From Campylobacteraceae bacterium (lineage in GTDB: Bacteria > Campylobacterota > Campylobacteria > Campylobacterales > Arcobacteraceae), in NCBI GenBank assembly GCA_013373175.1, contig JABXII010000013.1:1-64000 (forward strand): a stretch of DNA of 64,000 bases, given 5' to 3'. The translations under genes were made by a program, and so were the position numbers. Below, piece by piece: positions 32,058 through 41,357 of this stretch (its first letter is position 1; each line of letters starts with the position of its first letter). The notes below the pieces were generated by a model. It did not search any database, had not been told where the DNA came from, and saw nothing but the letters and a program-made list of their open reading frames with translations.

Positions 32058-32891
32058 TTAATATTTTCCTACAAAACCTAAGAATTTGTCTTCAAAACTA
32101 GTTTGAATCTCTTTTAGGTTTTCAAGTTTCTTGAAAGTGTATATTTTCTTTTTACCTTTGAACTCTTCTATTCTATGAATAAATGAGTTATCAATCTCTT
32201 CTTCTTGTAGCTCATAACATCTAAAACTATTAATAAAATTAGACATTTTATCTTGATAAACATTTCCACCTTTTTGTACAATAGCCATATCATCAATTAA
32301 ATCTACTAAGTCTTCCATGATATGAGAAGTTATTAGTACTGTTACTTTTTTCTCTTTTATGTATTCTTTTAAATAATCAATAAAAAGTCTTCTGTATCCT
32401 GCATCTAAACCCATAGAATAATCATCTAAAATAAGTAATTTTGCATTTTGAGCAAACAAAGTTCCTAAAACAACTTGTGATTTTTGACCAAAAGATAGAG
32501 TTGAGATTTTTTGTTCATAGGATAAATTCATTAAGTCAATAAGTTCATAAAATACATTCTTATCCCAGTTTTCATAAAAAGAGGAATAAAACTCTTCATT
32601 TTGTTTTATTGTCATAAAATCATAGGCTATAAAACCTTCATGAAGAAGTGCAATTCTTTTTTTTGTTTGAGAAGAGAGATTATATGAAGATTCATCAAAT
32701 ATAGTGCAAGTACCATTAGTTGGTTTAATGTAGCCCATTAAAATATTTATTAAAGTTGATTTTCCAACACCATTTTTACCTAAAATACCATAAATTGAAC
32801 CCTCTTTTATAGTGAGGTTTAAATTTTCATATATTGTTTTATTTCCATATTTATGGGATAGTTTTTCTATTTTTATAATTGTTTTCTGCAA
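32058..32891 (-). CDS. ABC transporter ATP-binding protein, ABC-2 type
   Basis: A 277-residue ABC ATPase: Walker A GKNGVGKST, signature LSFGQKSQV and Walker B LLILDDYSMGLD. The signature and the YSMGLD replacing the usual PTxGLD mark a divergent branch. It begins with a TTG at 32891 (AGG seven bases before). With the adjacent permease it forms an exporter-like pair. A Fur-like site lies 29 bases upstream of the start, in a region shared with a divergent diguanylate cyclase. Confidence 0.75.
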   Translation of the reverse strand: MQKTIIKIEKLSHKYGNKTIYENLNLTIKEGSIYGILGKNGVGKSTLINILMGYIKPTNGTCTIFDESSYNLSSQTKKRIALLHEGFIAYDFMTIKQNEEFYSSFYENWDKNVFYELIDLMNLSYEQKISTLSFGQKSQVVLGTLFAQNAKLLILDDYSMGLDAGYRRLFIDYLKEYIKEKKVTVLITSHIMEDLVDLIDDMAIVQKGGNVYQDKMSNFINSFRCYELQEEEIDNSFIHRIEEFKGKKKIYTFKKLENLKEIQTSFEDKFLGFVGKY

Positions 32892-32919
32892 ATATTAGCC
32901 TATTTATATAATATAATTT

Positions 32920-32934
32920 TAATAATTGTTATCA
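32920..32934. promoter_or_regulatory. Fur-like box before the ABC operon
   Basis: TAATAATTGTTATCA matches the 7-1-7 Fur consensus at 12 of 14 positions. It lies 29 bases before the ABC ATPase and 120 bases before the divergent cyclase, so the ABC operon is the likelier target. Confidence 0.5.
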
Positions 32935-33053
32935 ATTATAACTTTTTGAAGTTTAAAAAAAGATGAATATTATTTTGATAACTTTATAATTTATTTACTT
33001 TTTAATGGAAACAATGATATATTAATTTTTTAATATTTTATTGATGGAGAGCT

Positions 33054-34484
33054 ATGAAAACAAAATACAAAGTGGTATTTTTAATTACAAGTTTATTAAT
33101 TATATTGTCTATTTCCATCTCCTTTATTAACTATTCCATTTCATTTTCTTCTATTCAAAAACAGTTGAAAAATCAGATACTTCCGTTGTTTTTAAATAAT
33201 GTATACTCTGATATTCAAAAACATATTGTAAAACCACACATAATTTCTTCTACAATGGCAAATAATAGTTTTTTAAAAAACTGGTTAATAGAAGAAAAAA
33301 ATAAAAGCAAGGTAGAAGATTATTTAGCTTCAATAAAAGATGAATATGATTTATTTAATACTTTTCTAGTATCAGAAAAAACAAAAAAATATTATACAAA
33401 AGATGGTGTTTTAGAAGTTTTAGATGAAAGTAAACCTTCAAGTGCTTGGTATTTTAATTTTAAAAAAAGTGATAAAAAACATGAAATAAATTTAGATATA
33501 AATAAGTTTATTTCTGATGATTTAATTATGTTTATAAACTATAAAATTTATGATGAAAGTTCAAAATTACTTGGAGTTACAGGAGTTTCTTTAAAAACAT
33601 CATATATAAATAAAATATTAAAGACATTTAGAACTAATGAACATTTTATTGTAAGTTTTTATAATAAAAATGCACAAATGATTTTATCTGAAGGGTATGT
33701 AAATAATAGTTTTCCTATTGATAATAAACAGAATTTAAATAGATTTAAAGAAGAAATTTTTACTAAAGATTCTTCAATGATAGAGTTTGAAAAAGATGGG
33801 GATACTCATATATTAAATTCTAAATATATTCCTGAACTTGATTTATTTTTAACAGTAGAAGCAAATCTGAAAAATTTCACTTATAATATTACAAATATCT
33901 TATATTTTAATATGATTGTTTCTTTTTTAGTTACATCGATAATTGCATTTTTAGTTTATTTAATAATAAGAAATTATAGTAAAAAGTTAGAGTTTTTATC
34001 ACAGCATGATTCCTTAACTAAACTCTCTAATAGAAGAGATTTTCAATTAAAACTTAATACTCTTTTTAACTTGATGAAGAGAAAGGGAAATGATATTTGT
34101 TTAATCTTTATTGATATTGACAATTTTAAAAATTTTAATGATAAGTTTGGTCATCAAACAGGAGACCAAATATTAGTAAAATTTGTTGATGTATTACAAT
34201 CAGAAGTAAGAAAAACTGACTTATTTGCAAGGTGGGGTGGAGAAGAGTTTCTTATTGCACTTATTGATTCAAATATTGAAGATACAAAAGCATTGACTGA
34301 GAAGTTAAGAATACTTATTGAAAATGATACTGCTTTAAATAAATTAACAAAAACAAAAGTTACAGCAAGTTTTGGAGTTACAAAGTTAGAAGAATATGAT
34401 ACGATAGATGAAGCTATATCAAGAGCTGATAAAGCTATGTATCTATCTAAAAATAATGGGAAAAATCAAGTTTCAATATTATAA
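33054..34484 (+). CDS. Membrane diguanylate cyclase, dCACHE type
   Basis: A 476-residue cyclase: N-terminal membrane helix (about 6-28), a periplasmic CACHE-like domain (about 30-280), a second helix (MIVSFLVTSIIAFLVYLII), then GGDEF with GGEEF at 395-399. The inhibitory-site RKTD (RxxD) is intact, so feedback inhibition by cyclic di-GMP is expected. Its end overlaps the convergent PAS-GGDEF gene by 19 bases. Confidence 0.85.
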   Translation: MKTKYKVVFLITSLLIILSISISFINYSISFSSIQKQLKNQILPLFLNNVYSDIQKHIVKPHIISSTMANNSFLKNWLIEEKNKSKVEDYLASIKDEYDLFNTFLVSEKTKKYYTKDGVLEVLDESKPSSAWYFNFKKSDKKHEINLDINKFISDDLIMFINYKIYDESSKLLGVTGVSLKTSYINKILKTFRTNEHFIVSFYNKNAQMILSEGYVNNSFPIDNKQNLNRFKEEIFTKDSSMIEFEKDGDTHILNSKYIPELDLFLTVEANLKNFTYNITNILYFNMIVSFLVTSIIAFLVYLIIRNYSKKLEFLSQHDSLTKLSNRRDFQLKLNTLFNLMKRKGNDICLIFIDIDNFKNFNDKFGHQTGDQILVKFVDVLQSEVRKTDLFARWGGEEFLIALIDSNIEDTKALTEKLRILIENDTALNKLTKTKVTASFGVTKLEEYDTIDEAISRADKAMYLSKNNGKNQVSIL

Positions 34485-35476
34485 GAGTTTTTATCTAAAT
34501 AAGAAACTAAACTATCTTTTCCTTCTTCTTTAGCTTTTGCTAAAGCATCATAGGTTTTACTTAAAAGAGAATCTAAATTATCTTGTGGATTATCTATTGT
34601 AGAAAGACCAATACTTGTTGTTATATTGATTTTTTTATCTTTAAACTCAAATTCCATATTTCGTGTTTCATTTAATAATCTTTTGGCAAGAATTTGCGCA
34701 TCTTCTAATGAAGTCATAGGAAGAAGTAAAATAAACTCTTCTCCACTATATCTAGCTAAAATATCAGAGTCTCTAATACTGCTTTTTAAAAGTTCAGCAA
34801 AGCTTTTTATAACAGTGTCACCAAAAGTGTGAGAACATGACTCATTTACATGGCTTAAATCATCAATATCTAATACCATACAAGTAAGGCAACTATCATA
34901 TCTATGAGCTAAAGATATTGCTTTATTTGCGTGGTCATTTAAGTACCTTCTATTTCCAACTTCTGTTAATTGGTCATTAAATGCAAGTGTTTTAAGTTTT
35001 GAGTTTGTACCTTCTACTTCTTCATTTTTTTCAATTAAAAGTGAGTCCAAATCTTTATTTAATTCTTCTAATCTTTGTTTAGTAACTTTTAATTCTGTTA
35101 CTTCTCTAGAAATTCCAATAACTTTCTTTTCATGATTAGCTTCATCATTAATTGGAATAATCATAGTGTTATAGTATCTGTCTTCACCATTAATACTTAC
35201 TGTTTCTTCTTCTATGATAGGTTTGTTTTCTTCAAGACATTTTAAATACTTCTCTTCTAGAAAACAAGCATTTTCTTCACCTAAAAACTCTTTTAGTTTT
35301 TTATTGATGATTGTTTCACTTTGACCAAGATTTTTCATTTGTGATGGATTCATTTTTTCAGCAACAAAATCCCCATCTTTATCTAAGGATGCCAAGAACA
35401 TATTATCATTTGAATTGCTCCAAAAGTGCTCAAAAAGGTTAAGCTTTCCTTCTGCCAATTTAGAAATATTATCCAT
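34466..35476 (-). CDS. Cytosolic PAS-GGDEF protein with SGEEF active-site variant
   Basis: A 336-residue soluble protein: a PAS domain (about 15-135), a short coiled coil (EELNKDLDSLLIEKNEEVEG) and a GGDEF domain with SGEEF at 244-248 in place of GGEEF. An intact inhibitory site (RDSD) precedes it. The Gly-to-Ser change at the first position may reduce activity, though some cyclases with altered first residues work. No membrane helices, so it senses a cytoplasmic signal. It overlaps the convergent cyclase gene by 19 bases. Confidence 0.8.
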   Translation of the reverse strand: MDNISKLAEGKLNLFEHFWSNSNDNMFLASLDKDGDFVAEKMNPSQMKNLGQSETIINKKLKEFLGEENACFLEEKYLKCLEENKPIIEEETVSINGEDRYYNTMIIPINDEANHEKKVIGISREVTELKVTKQRLEELNKDLDSLLIEKNEEVEGTNSKLKTLAFNDQLTEVGNRRYLNDHANKAISLAHRYDSCLTCMVLDIDDLSHVNESCSHTFGDTVIKSFAELLKSSIRDSDILARYSGEEFILLLPMTSLEDAQILAKRLLNETRNMEFEFKDKKINITTSIGLSTIDNPQDNLDSLLSKTYDALAKAKEEGKDSLVSYLDKNSYNIET

Positions 35477-35651
35477 TTAAATTCTCTTTTTTTAAAATAT
35501 TATTGATTATATTAACTTATAAATAATGAAAATAATATTAAGTGTAACTTCCATTTTTATTAATTATTTTGTAATTTTGTTTTAATATTAATAATAAAAA
35601 TACTTTTTTTAGGTAAAATAAATAGATTGTATTATAGGTGTGCGAGGTTCT

Positions 35652-37565
35652 ATGAAAGTTTTCTTATTTATTATTTTTTTCACTACTTTAGTTTTTTCCC
35701 AAGAACTTGATACTTTATTAAAAGAATATGAAAGTTCATCAAAAAATTCACTTGAAACATTAAATGAAAAAATGGGTTATGTAGTTGTTTATACAAAAGA
35801 AGAACTAGAACTCATGCAATATACTAATTTATCAGATGTATTAAAAGAAATTCCTTCTAATAATTCAAATGTAAATAGATTTGGCTTAAATAATATTTCT
35901 CTTTCAGGAAGTAAAACCGACGTAACAGGATTTTTTAGACTATACATAAATGACCATGAAGTAAGTTCTATTTATAATCAATCTGCATCTTTAACTTGGC
36001 TTCAAATGCCTGTATCTATGATAGACCATATTGAAGTTTATTATGGAGAAGGTTCTTTTACTTTAGGTAATGAAACTGGAGTTCAGTTTATAAGAGTATA
36101 TACAAAAAATGCTCAAAGAGAGAATGGAAGTGAAATACAAACTGTTCAATCAAATAAAAGCACAAACTCTCAAAGTTTTACCCACTCTTCGATTTTAGAA
36201 AATGGTTGGGGCTATTTATTACATTTTACAAATAACAATAATAATTCAAGCACAGATTTTAATGGAAATGATTTAAAGAATAATCTAAATTCACAATACT
36301 TTTTTATGAATTTAAATTCCCAAAGAATGAATATCGATATGGGATATTCAAAAATTAAAAAAGATATTTATACTGGATATTCATCTAATTTTGTTCCAGA
36401 TGATGGAGAATTAAACTCAGATAACTTCTTTATAAGTGCTAGTACCTCTTTTTTAAGAGATAATTCTTTAAAAGCTAAAATCTCTTATGATATAAACAAT
36501 TTAAAATATGAAGAAGAAAATGATGATGGTTTATTTATTGTTCCAAATGTAGATTTAACAAACCCTTTTCTATCTACAAATTATTTTAAAGAAGATCTAA
36601 AATTACAAAAAATAAATGCTTCATTATCAAAAGATTTTAAACTTGGTAAGCATGATATTTTTACGGCAATAAGTTTAAAAGATAAGAAATATACTGTAAA
36701 AGATAGAGAAACAAATTTAAATAAAAATATTGGCAAATATAATGACTATGACCAAGAAAAAAAATACTCTTTTATGTTTCAAGAGGATTATGCACTTTTT
36801 GATAATCTTCATTTAATAGGTAACTATAAGATAGATAAATACAATAGAGAAGGAAATGATTTAGATGACGAAACTCAAAATCTATACAGATTAGGGTTTA
36901 TTTATTTACCTACTGATTATTTAGGTTTTAAATCTTTTTATACAAAAAGCTATATTCCTCCAACTTTTTATAATATGGATTTCAAAGATAAAAAGCTTTC
37001 AACTATAAAAACACAAAAATATAAATACTACAATATTGAAGGGGTTTTAACTTTAGGAAAGTCGAAATTAAATATTGATTATCATAAAGTAAAAATAGAT
37101 GACTTTGCCTATCTTACTCCAGTTGGATTTATTAGTATTGATGACCAAGTAGAAACTAGTGGATTAATATTTGAGTTTGAGTACAACTTTAATAAAGATA
37201 ATAAGTTAAAATTAAACTACAATACAAGTAATTTAAATAGAAACTACTCTAACTCAAATAGAGGTGGTTATATTAAATATATGGGTAAATATGAAAGAAT
37301 AGATTATTTTACTTCTTTAATATATAAAAACTCCTATGAATATTTAGGCATTGAGGTTGATGATAGTTATAATCTTAACCTTGGATTTACTTATCATCAT
37401 ACAAAAAATTTAAGTTTTAGTTTAAAAGGTGAAAATCTTTTAAATCAATCAACTGCTTCATTGTTTTCAGCTAGCTCATTCTCTGTATCAGGTTTAAACA
37501 GTGAGTATATAGCGTTGGATGATTATGAGAGAAAAATCTCATTTGCGATGAGGTGGCTATTTTGA
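35652..37565 (+). CDS. TonB-dependent-receptor-like outer-membrane protein
   Basis: A 637-residue secreted protein (signal MKVFLFIIFFTTLVFSQ). A plug-like region follows: VVVYTKEELELMQYTNLSDVLKEIPSNN, ISLSGSKTDVTGFFRLYINDHEV and IDHIEVYYGEGSF resemble plug domains. The rest is beta-barrel-like with aromatic strand ends and terminates in FAMRWLF. A TonB box is not evident. The ATG at 35652 is chosen for its signal peptide, although the ribosome site is close; a GTG at 35640 is the alternative. It heads an operon with a small periplasmic protein and a CACHE cyclase, so it may feed a signal or ligand to them. Confidence 0.7.
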   Translation: MKVFLFIIFFTTLVFSQELDTLLKEYESSSKNSLETLNEKMGYVVVYTKEELELMQYTNLSDVLKEIPSNNSNVNRFGLNNISLSGSKTDVTGFFRLYINDHEVSSIYNQSASLTWLQMPVSMIDHIEVYYGEGSFTLGNETGVQFIRVYTKNAQRENGSEIQTVQSNKSTNSQSFTHSSILENGWGYLLHFTNNNNNSSTDFNGNDLKNNLNSQYFFMNLNSQRMNIDMGYSKIKKDIYTGYSSNFVPDDGELNSDNFFISASTSFLRDNSLKAKISYDINNLKYEEENDDGLFIVPNVDLTNPFLSTNYFKEDLKLQKINASLSKDFKLGKHDIFTAISLKDKKYTVKDRETNLNKNIGKYNDYDQEKKYSFMFQEDYALFDNLHLIGNYKIDKYNREGNDLDDETQNLYRLGFIYLPTDYLGFKSFYTKSYIPPTFYNMDFKDKKLSTIKTQKYKYYNIEGVLTLGKSKLNIDYHKVKIDDFAYLTPVGFISIDDQVETSGLIFEFEYNFNKDNKLKLNYNTSNLNRNYSNSNRGGYIKYMGKYERIDYFTSLIYKNSYEYLGIEVDDSYNLNLGFTYHHTKNLSFSLKGENLLNQSTASLFSASSFSVSGLNSEYIALDDYERKISFAMRWLF

Positions 37566-38023
37566 TTAAAAAAATATTTATAGCCATTTTCTTAGTTGTT
37601 ACTTTAAATGCAAATAACTACACATACCTTTTAGATGAGTACAAAAAAGATACAGAGTTAGAAGCAAAAATTGTTTTAAAAATTGCAAGAGATATTTTAA
37701 CTACAACACCTGTACATTTATATATTCCAAATATGAAACCATTGGATTATGAAGTTTATTCTTCATCTGTGAAGTTAGTAAGAACTTGTGAAAAAGCTAA
37801 TTTTGTTTTTGTTAAGTATGGTAAATCTTTTCAGTGTAAAAAAAATAAAAATATTTTTGTGTTGACAAATAATTATAGACAACTATTAACAAATCATAGT
37901 TTTATTGGTGCATTTTTTTGGAGTAAAAGTAGACCTAATATTGTGTTGGTAAAAAATAGACTAAGTAAAAATGCTATTGTTTTACCAAAAGAGTATGAAA
38001 GATATATTGAGGATTTACATTGA
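37562..38023 (+). CDS. Small secreted protein between receptor and cyclase
   Basis: A 153-residue protein with a signal peptide (LIKKIFIAIFLVVTLNA) and no recognised family; the mature part contains two cysteines (VRTCEKAN, SFQCKKN) about 16 residues apart that could form a disulfide. It starts at TTG 37562, which overlaps the receptor stop as TTGA and lies seven bases after GAGGT; a GTG at 37553 is less likely. Its N-terminal YTYLLDEYKKDTELEAK echoes the LDTLLKEYESS opening of the receptor. It may be a periplasmic adaptor for the sensor cyclase that follows. Confidence 0.6.
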   Translation: MIKKIFIAIFLVVTLNANNYTYLLDEYKKDTELEAKIVLKIARDILTTTPVHLYIPNMKPLDYEVYSSSVKLVRTCEKANFVFVKYGKSFQCKKNKNIFVLTNNYRQLLTNHSFIGAFFWSKSRPNIVLVKNRLSKNAIVLPKEYERYIEDLH

Positions 38024-39183
38024 AAACTAAAAGACTTTTATTCAATAGATTCTTTTTGATATTTTTTTCTATGTTTGTTTCTATTTCCCTTTTTCTTTTA
38101 CTTTCGGGAATAACTAAATTTGAACAAAAGTTTGAAAATAAAGTTTTAGAAGTAGTTACAGCAGATATTATTGGCATAATCAAAAATACAGCTAAATCTA
38201 TAGAAAATAATTTAGAAGGTAGCTCAGATTATATTGAAACCATAAAAAAATCAAGCATGACACAGATAAACTTGGAAAATAAATTATCTGTACTTTTAAC
38301 AGAAAATATAAAATATGCATATTTACTTTATAAAGATGAAAAAAATGTTTTTAGATTTTTAGCAGATGGTGCGCCCCTTGAGCAAAAGGCATTTTTAAAT
38401 CAAAAGTTTGATGTAGAAAGTAAAGAGTGGTTTGAAGTTTATAAAACAAAAAAACCTGCACTTCTTAAACAACCTTTTTTACATCAACTATCTATTACAT
38501 ACATAGAACCAATAATAAAAGATGATAAAGTTGAACTTCTTCTTGTAATTGATTTTTCTATTGAGAAAACAAAAGATGTAAATGAAGTAATTACTTTAGT
38601 AAAAGATATTCTTATTTCTATTAATATTGTAGTAGTAATCTTTATCTTAATATTATTAATTCAAACAATTAAATACTTTATGGTTAAAAAAACTGCCTAT
38701 GTAGATAAGCTTACAAATGTTTACAATAGAAATTATCTTCAAGAAAATGAACATAAAATAAATCTTGAAGAGTATATTTTAGTGGCAATTGATATTGACC
38801 ACTTTAAAAATGTTAATGATACTTTTGGTCATGATGCTGGGGATTTAGTTTTAAAAGAAGTTGGAAAAACAATTCTTAGTTCTACGCGTTCTAAAGAAGA
38901 TATTGTAATTAGATATGGTGGAGAAGAGTTTATTATTCTAACTAAGAAACAAAAAAGTACTGATATCAAAAGTCTTAGTGTGATAAAAAGAATTCATAAA
39001 AATATCCAAAGAAAAAAATTTAGAAATACTCGTGGAGAAACTATTAGTATAACTGTTTCTGTTGGAGTAAATCTTTATCCTCATGAGTCAAGAAACTTTA
39101 AAGAAGCATTCAATTTAGCTGACAAAGCTTTATATAAAGCAAAAGAAGAGGGTAGAAATCAGATTCAAATATATAAAGAATAA
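38020..39183 (+). CDS. Membrane diguanylate cyclase of the receptor operon
   Basis: A 387-residue cyclase: membrane helix (about 7-27), periplasmic CACHE-like domain (about 30-190, with PAHL-type ligand strands such as KQPFLHQLSITYIEPI), second helix (IVVVIFILILLIQTI) and GGDEF with GGEEF at 300-304. The canonical RxxD site is shifted (RSKED), so inhibition may be altered. The TTG start at 38020 overlaps the previous stop (TTGA), with TTGAGGA upstream. Co-transcription with an outer-membrane receptor and a periplasmic protein suggests one signal pathway across the envelope. Confidence 0.8.
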   Translation: MKTKRLLFNRFFLIFFSMFVSISLFLLLSGITKFEQKFENKVLEVVTADIIGIIKNTAKSIENNLEGSSDYIETIKKSSMTQINLENKLSVLLTENIKYAYLLYKDEKNVFRFLADGAPLEQKAFLNQKFDVESKEWFEVYKTKKPALLKQPFLHQLSITYIEPIIKDDKVELLLVIDFSIEKTKDVNEVITLVKDILISINIVVVIFILILLIQTIKYFMVKKTAYVDKLTNVYNRNYLQENEHKINLEEYILVAIDIDHFKNVNDTFGHDAGDLVLKEVGKTILSSTRSKEDIVIRYGGEEFIILTKKQKSTDIKSLSVIKRIHKNIQRKKFRNTRGETISITVSVGVNLYPHESRNFKEAFNLADKALYKAKEEGRNQIQIYKE

Positions 39184-39223
39184 AACTAGAAGTATATAAA
39201 AAGTGTAGTTTTGATTATGTATA

Positions 39224-39308
39224 TGGTGCGACCGACGAGATTTGAACTCGTACACCCTAAGGCACTACCCCCTCAAGATAGCGTGTCTACCAATTTCACC
39301 ACGGTCGC
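39224..39308 (-). tRNA. tRNA-Leu (GAG)
   Basis: The minus strand folds as an 85-base tRNA with acceptor GCGACCG, a class II variable arm, T-arm GTTCAAATC and an encoded CCA end. The anticodon stem CTATC/GGTAG holds the loop TTGAGGG, giving anticodon GAG for leucine codons CUC/CUU. It lies downstream of the acetyltransferase gene on the same strand. Confidence 0.93.
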
Positions 39309-39366
39309 ATTTTAAAAAAACGAATTATATCCATAAAAAGTTATGAAAATTATTAAAACAAAAATA

Positions 39367-39915
39367 TTAGAAATTATATTGTTTTATTAATTGGCTGTTT
39401 TTAATTTGCTTTTGCATATGTACAGTTTGCATAGAATTCTTTTCATCTAATGTTATATTAAAACCCATCTTTTGCCAAAAGTTAAATCCTCCTGGTAAAA
39501 AGTAGTGTGTATGTAAATACATAGTTTGGTAGTTTTTTTCATTTGCAAATTCTGAGGCTAGATTTAATAGTCTTGAACCTATACCTTTTCTTCTATATTC
39601 TTCTTTTATATAGCATCTTCCTATTTCAGCTATATTTTTATTTTGATAAATTGGTTTTAATGCTTCTATTCTATTATCATAGTCTGATATGCTAATTGAA
39701 CCAACTATTTCATTAAATTCATTTATTGCAATAAAAAATGCATTTTTATCTCTATTTTTTATTAATAGGGACATTTTTTTATATAGTTTCTCGTATTGTA
39801 TTTTTGATATTCTTTTATCATAATGTTTCATATACTCTTTTATAATATAATCTTTTGTTGCTTTTTCTAAATGCCTATTTACATATTTAAAAGATATTTT
39901 TGAATTTTTATACAT
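39367..39915 (-). CDS. GNAT-family N-acetyltransferase
   Basis: A 182-residue GNAT protein with the acetyl-CoA loop YRRKGIGSRLLNLA after the strand EIGRCYIKEE. Substrate is unknown. It starts 9 bases after the last ABC gene and may be the sixth gene of the nickel/peptide transporter operon. In several bacteria GNAT genes occur beside metallophore transporters, but nothing here shows such a link. Confidence 0.75.
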   Translation of the reverse strand: MYKNSKISFKYVNRHLEKATKDYIIKEYMKHYDKRISKIQYEKLYKKMSLLIKNRDKNAFFIAINEFNEIVGSISISDYDNRIEALKPIYQNKNIAEIGRCYIKEEYRRKGIGSRLLNLASEFANEKNYQTMYLHTHYFLPGGFNFWQKMGFNITLDEKNSMQTVHMQKQIKNSQLIKQYNF

Positions 39916-39924
39916 AACTTTCCT

Positions 39925-40608
39925 TTATTTTTCAAGCTTCATTATAGAATCTATTAACATTTTAGTGTAGGGATGTTTTACATTTTTTAGTGAGTTACTT
40001 TTCAATGATTCTATAATATCTCCTTTATATAATATCTTTATATCTTCACATAAAGTTACTGCAATTTCTAAATCATGGGTTATTAGAAAAAGGGTTAAAT
40101 CTTTTTGTTCTTTTAAAAAAGATACTATTTTTGCTTTTGTATATATATCAAGGGCGTTAAAAGCCTCATCTAAAATCAGAAAATCTGGTTTTGATAAAAT
40201 AGCTCTTAAAATACAAACTCTTTGTAGCTGTCCACCACTTAACTGATGGGGATATTTATCTAATATAGTATTTGGTAGATTAAAAATTTGTAATAAGTTT
40301 CCAAGTTCTTTTTTATCAAATTTTATATTTGTTGACCAAAAAGGTTCTTTTAAAATCTCATCTATATTAAAAGTAGGGTTTACTGAACTTCTATAATCTT
40401 GAAATACAACATTTACTTTTTTTTCTCTTATATTAATCTGTCCTTTTGTAGGTTTCTCTATATTTAGTATTAGTTTGGATAAAGTTGTTTTCCCTGCGCC
40501 ACTTTCTCCTATAAGAGCTAAAGAAGAGTTTTTTTTCACATTAATATTGATATTTTTTAAGATAAACTTTTTATTGTAACTTTTGTATAAGTCTTTTATT
40601 TCAAGCAA
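39925..40608 (-). CDS. Nickel/peptide ABC importer ATPase (NikE/NikV-type)
   Basis: A 227-residue ABC ATPase: Walker A GESGAGKTT, Q-loop VVFQDYRSSVNPTF, signature LSGGQLQR and Walker B FLILDEAFNALD, of the OppF/NikE type. It overlaps the other ATPase gene by 13 bases. It is the last transporter gene in an operon matching the nikZYXWV order of Campylobacter. It would power import together with its partner. Confidence 0.8.
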   Translation of the reverse strand: MLEIKDLYKSYNKKFILKNININVKKNSSLALIGESGAGKTTLSKLILNIEKPTKGQINIREKKVNVVFQDYRSSVNPTFNIDEILKEPFWSTNIKFDKKELGNLLQIFNLPNTILDKYPHQLSGGQLQRVCILRAILSKPDFLILDEAFNALDIYTKAKIVSFLKEQKDLTLFLITHDLEIAVTLCEDIKILYKGDIIESLKSNSLKNVKHPYTKMLIDSIMKLEK

Positions 40609-41357
40609 GAGATAAACTCCTTTGATAAATTGTTTTGAATATCCAACAATGATTTGACATATTCATTTTTAGGATTATAAAAAATATTGTTTTTTTCCCC
40701 TTGTTCTGCTATTTCTCCATGTTTTAAAACAATAATATCATTTGCTAAATATGAAATTAAAGCTAAATCATGGGAAACAAAAATAAGGGTTTTGTTTAAA
40801 TTTTTAAAAATGTTGATAATCTCTTTTTGATTTATACTATCAAGGGAAGAGGTGGGTTCATCTGCAATTATTATCTTTTTGTTTTGTAATAATGCTATTG
40901 CAATCATTATTCTTTGAAGTTGTCCTCCACTTAGTTCATGGGCATAACTTTTTAATATCTTTTTAGTATCTTTTAATCCAACTTTTTCAAGTTTTTCTTT
41001 GCATAGTTTTAAAGCTTCACTTTTTTTATATTTTATACTTTCTAGCATATGAAATTGTATAGTATATAAAGGATTGAAGGCATTTAAAGCTTCTTGTAAT
41101 ACTACACAGAAGTTTTTTCTTATCTCTTTTTCATTATTTATTAATTCTATGTTTTCTAGTTTTATACTGCCTGAAAGTTTTAAGTTTGTATCTAATAATC
41201 CTAAAATTGCTTTACAAAGTAAAGACTTCCCACTTCCACTCTCTCCTAAAACTCCCAGTATTGTTGGTTCTTTTATATCAAATGATATATTTTTTATTAA
41301 TCTCTCTTTTGTTTTAGGATTTTCAATTGTAAGTTCTCTTACTTCAAGGAGATTCAT
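40596..41357 (-). CDS. Nickel/peptide ABC importer ATPase (NikD/NikW-type)
   Basis: A 253-residue ABC ATPase with Walker A GESGSGKSLL, signature LSGGQLQR and Walker B IIIADEPTSSLD, plus a C-terminal extension (NPKNEYVKSLLDIQ) typical of OppD/NikD. Start and stop overlap the neighbouring genes by 4 and 13 bases, showing tight operon packing. Role: ATP hydrolysis for the NikB/NikC-type permeases upstream. Confidence 0.8.
   Translation of the reverse strand: MNLLEVRELTIENPKTKERLIKNISFDIKEPTILGVLGESGSGKSLLCKAILGLLDTNLKLSGSIKLENIELINNEKEIRKNFCVVLQEALNAFNPLYTIQFHMLESIKYKKSEALKLCKEKLEKVGLKDTKKILKSYAHELSGGQLQRIMIAIALLQNKKIIIADEPTSSLDSINQKEIINIFKNLNKTLIFVSHDLALISYLANDIIVLKHGEIAEQGEKNNIFYNPKNEYVKSLLDIQNNLSKEFISCLK

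Noticed and set aside
32969-32985. Second Fur-like site (TGATAACTTTATAAT) before the diguanylate cyclase
   Set aside because: The right half-site is poor; reported only the better site at 32920.
39182-39212. Terminator after the third membrane cyclase gene (AAAACTA/TAGTTTT)
   Set aside because: Only a 7-bp AT-rich stem with a 17-base loop.
39224-39915. tRNA-Leu as integration site of a mobile element
   Set aside because: No integrase, no repeated tRNA end and normal neighbouring genes.
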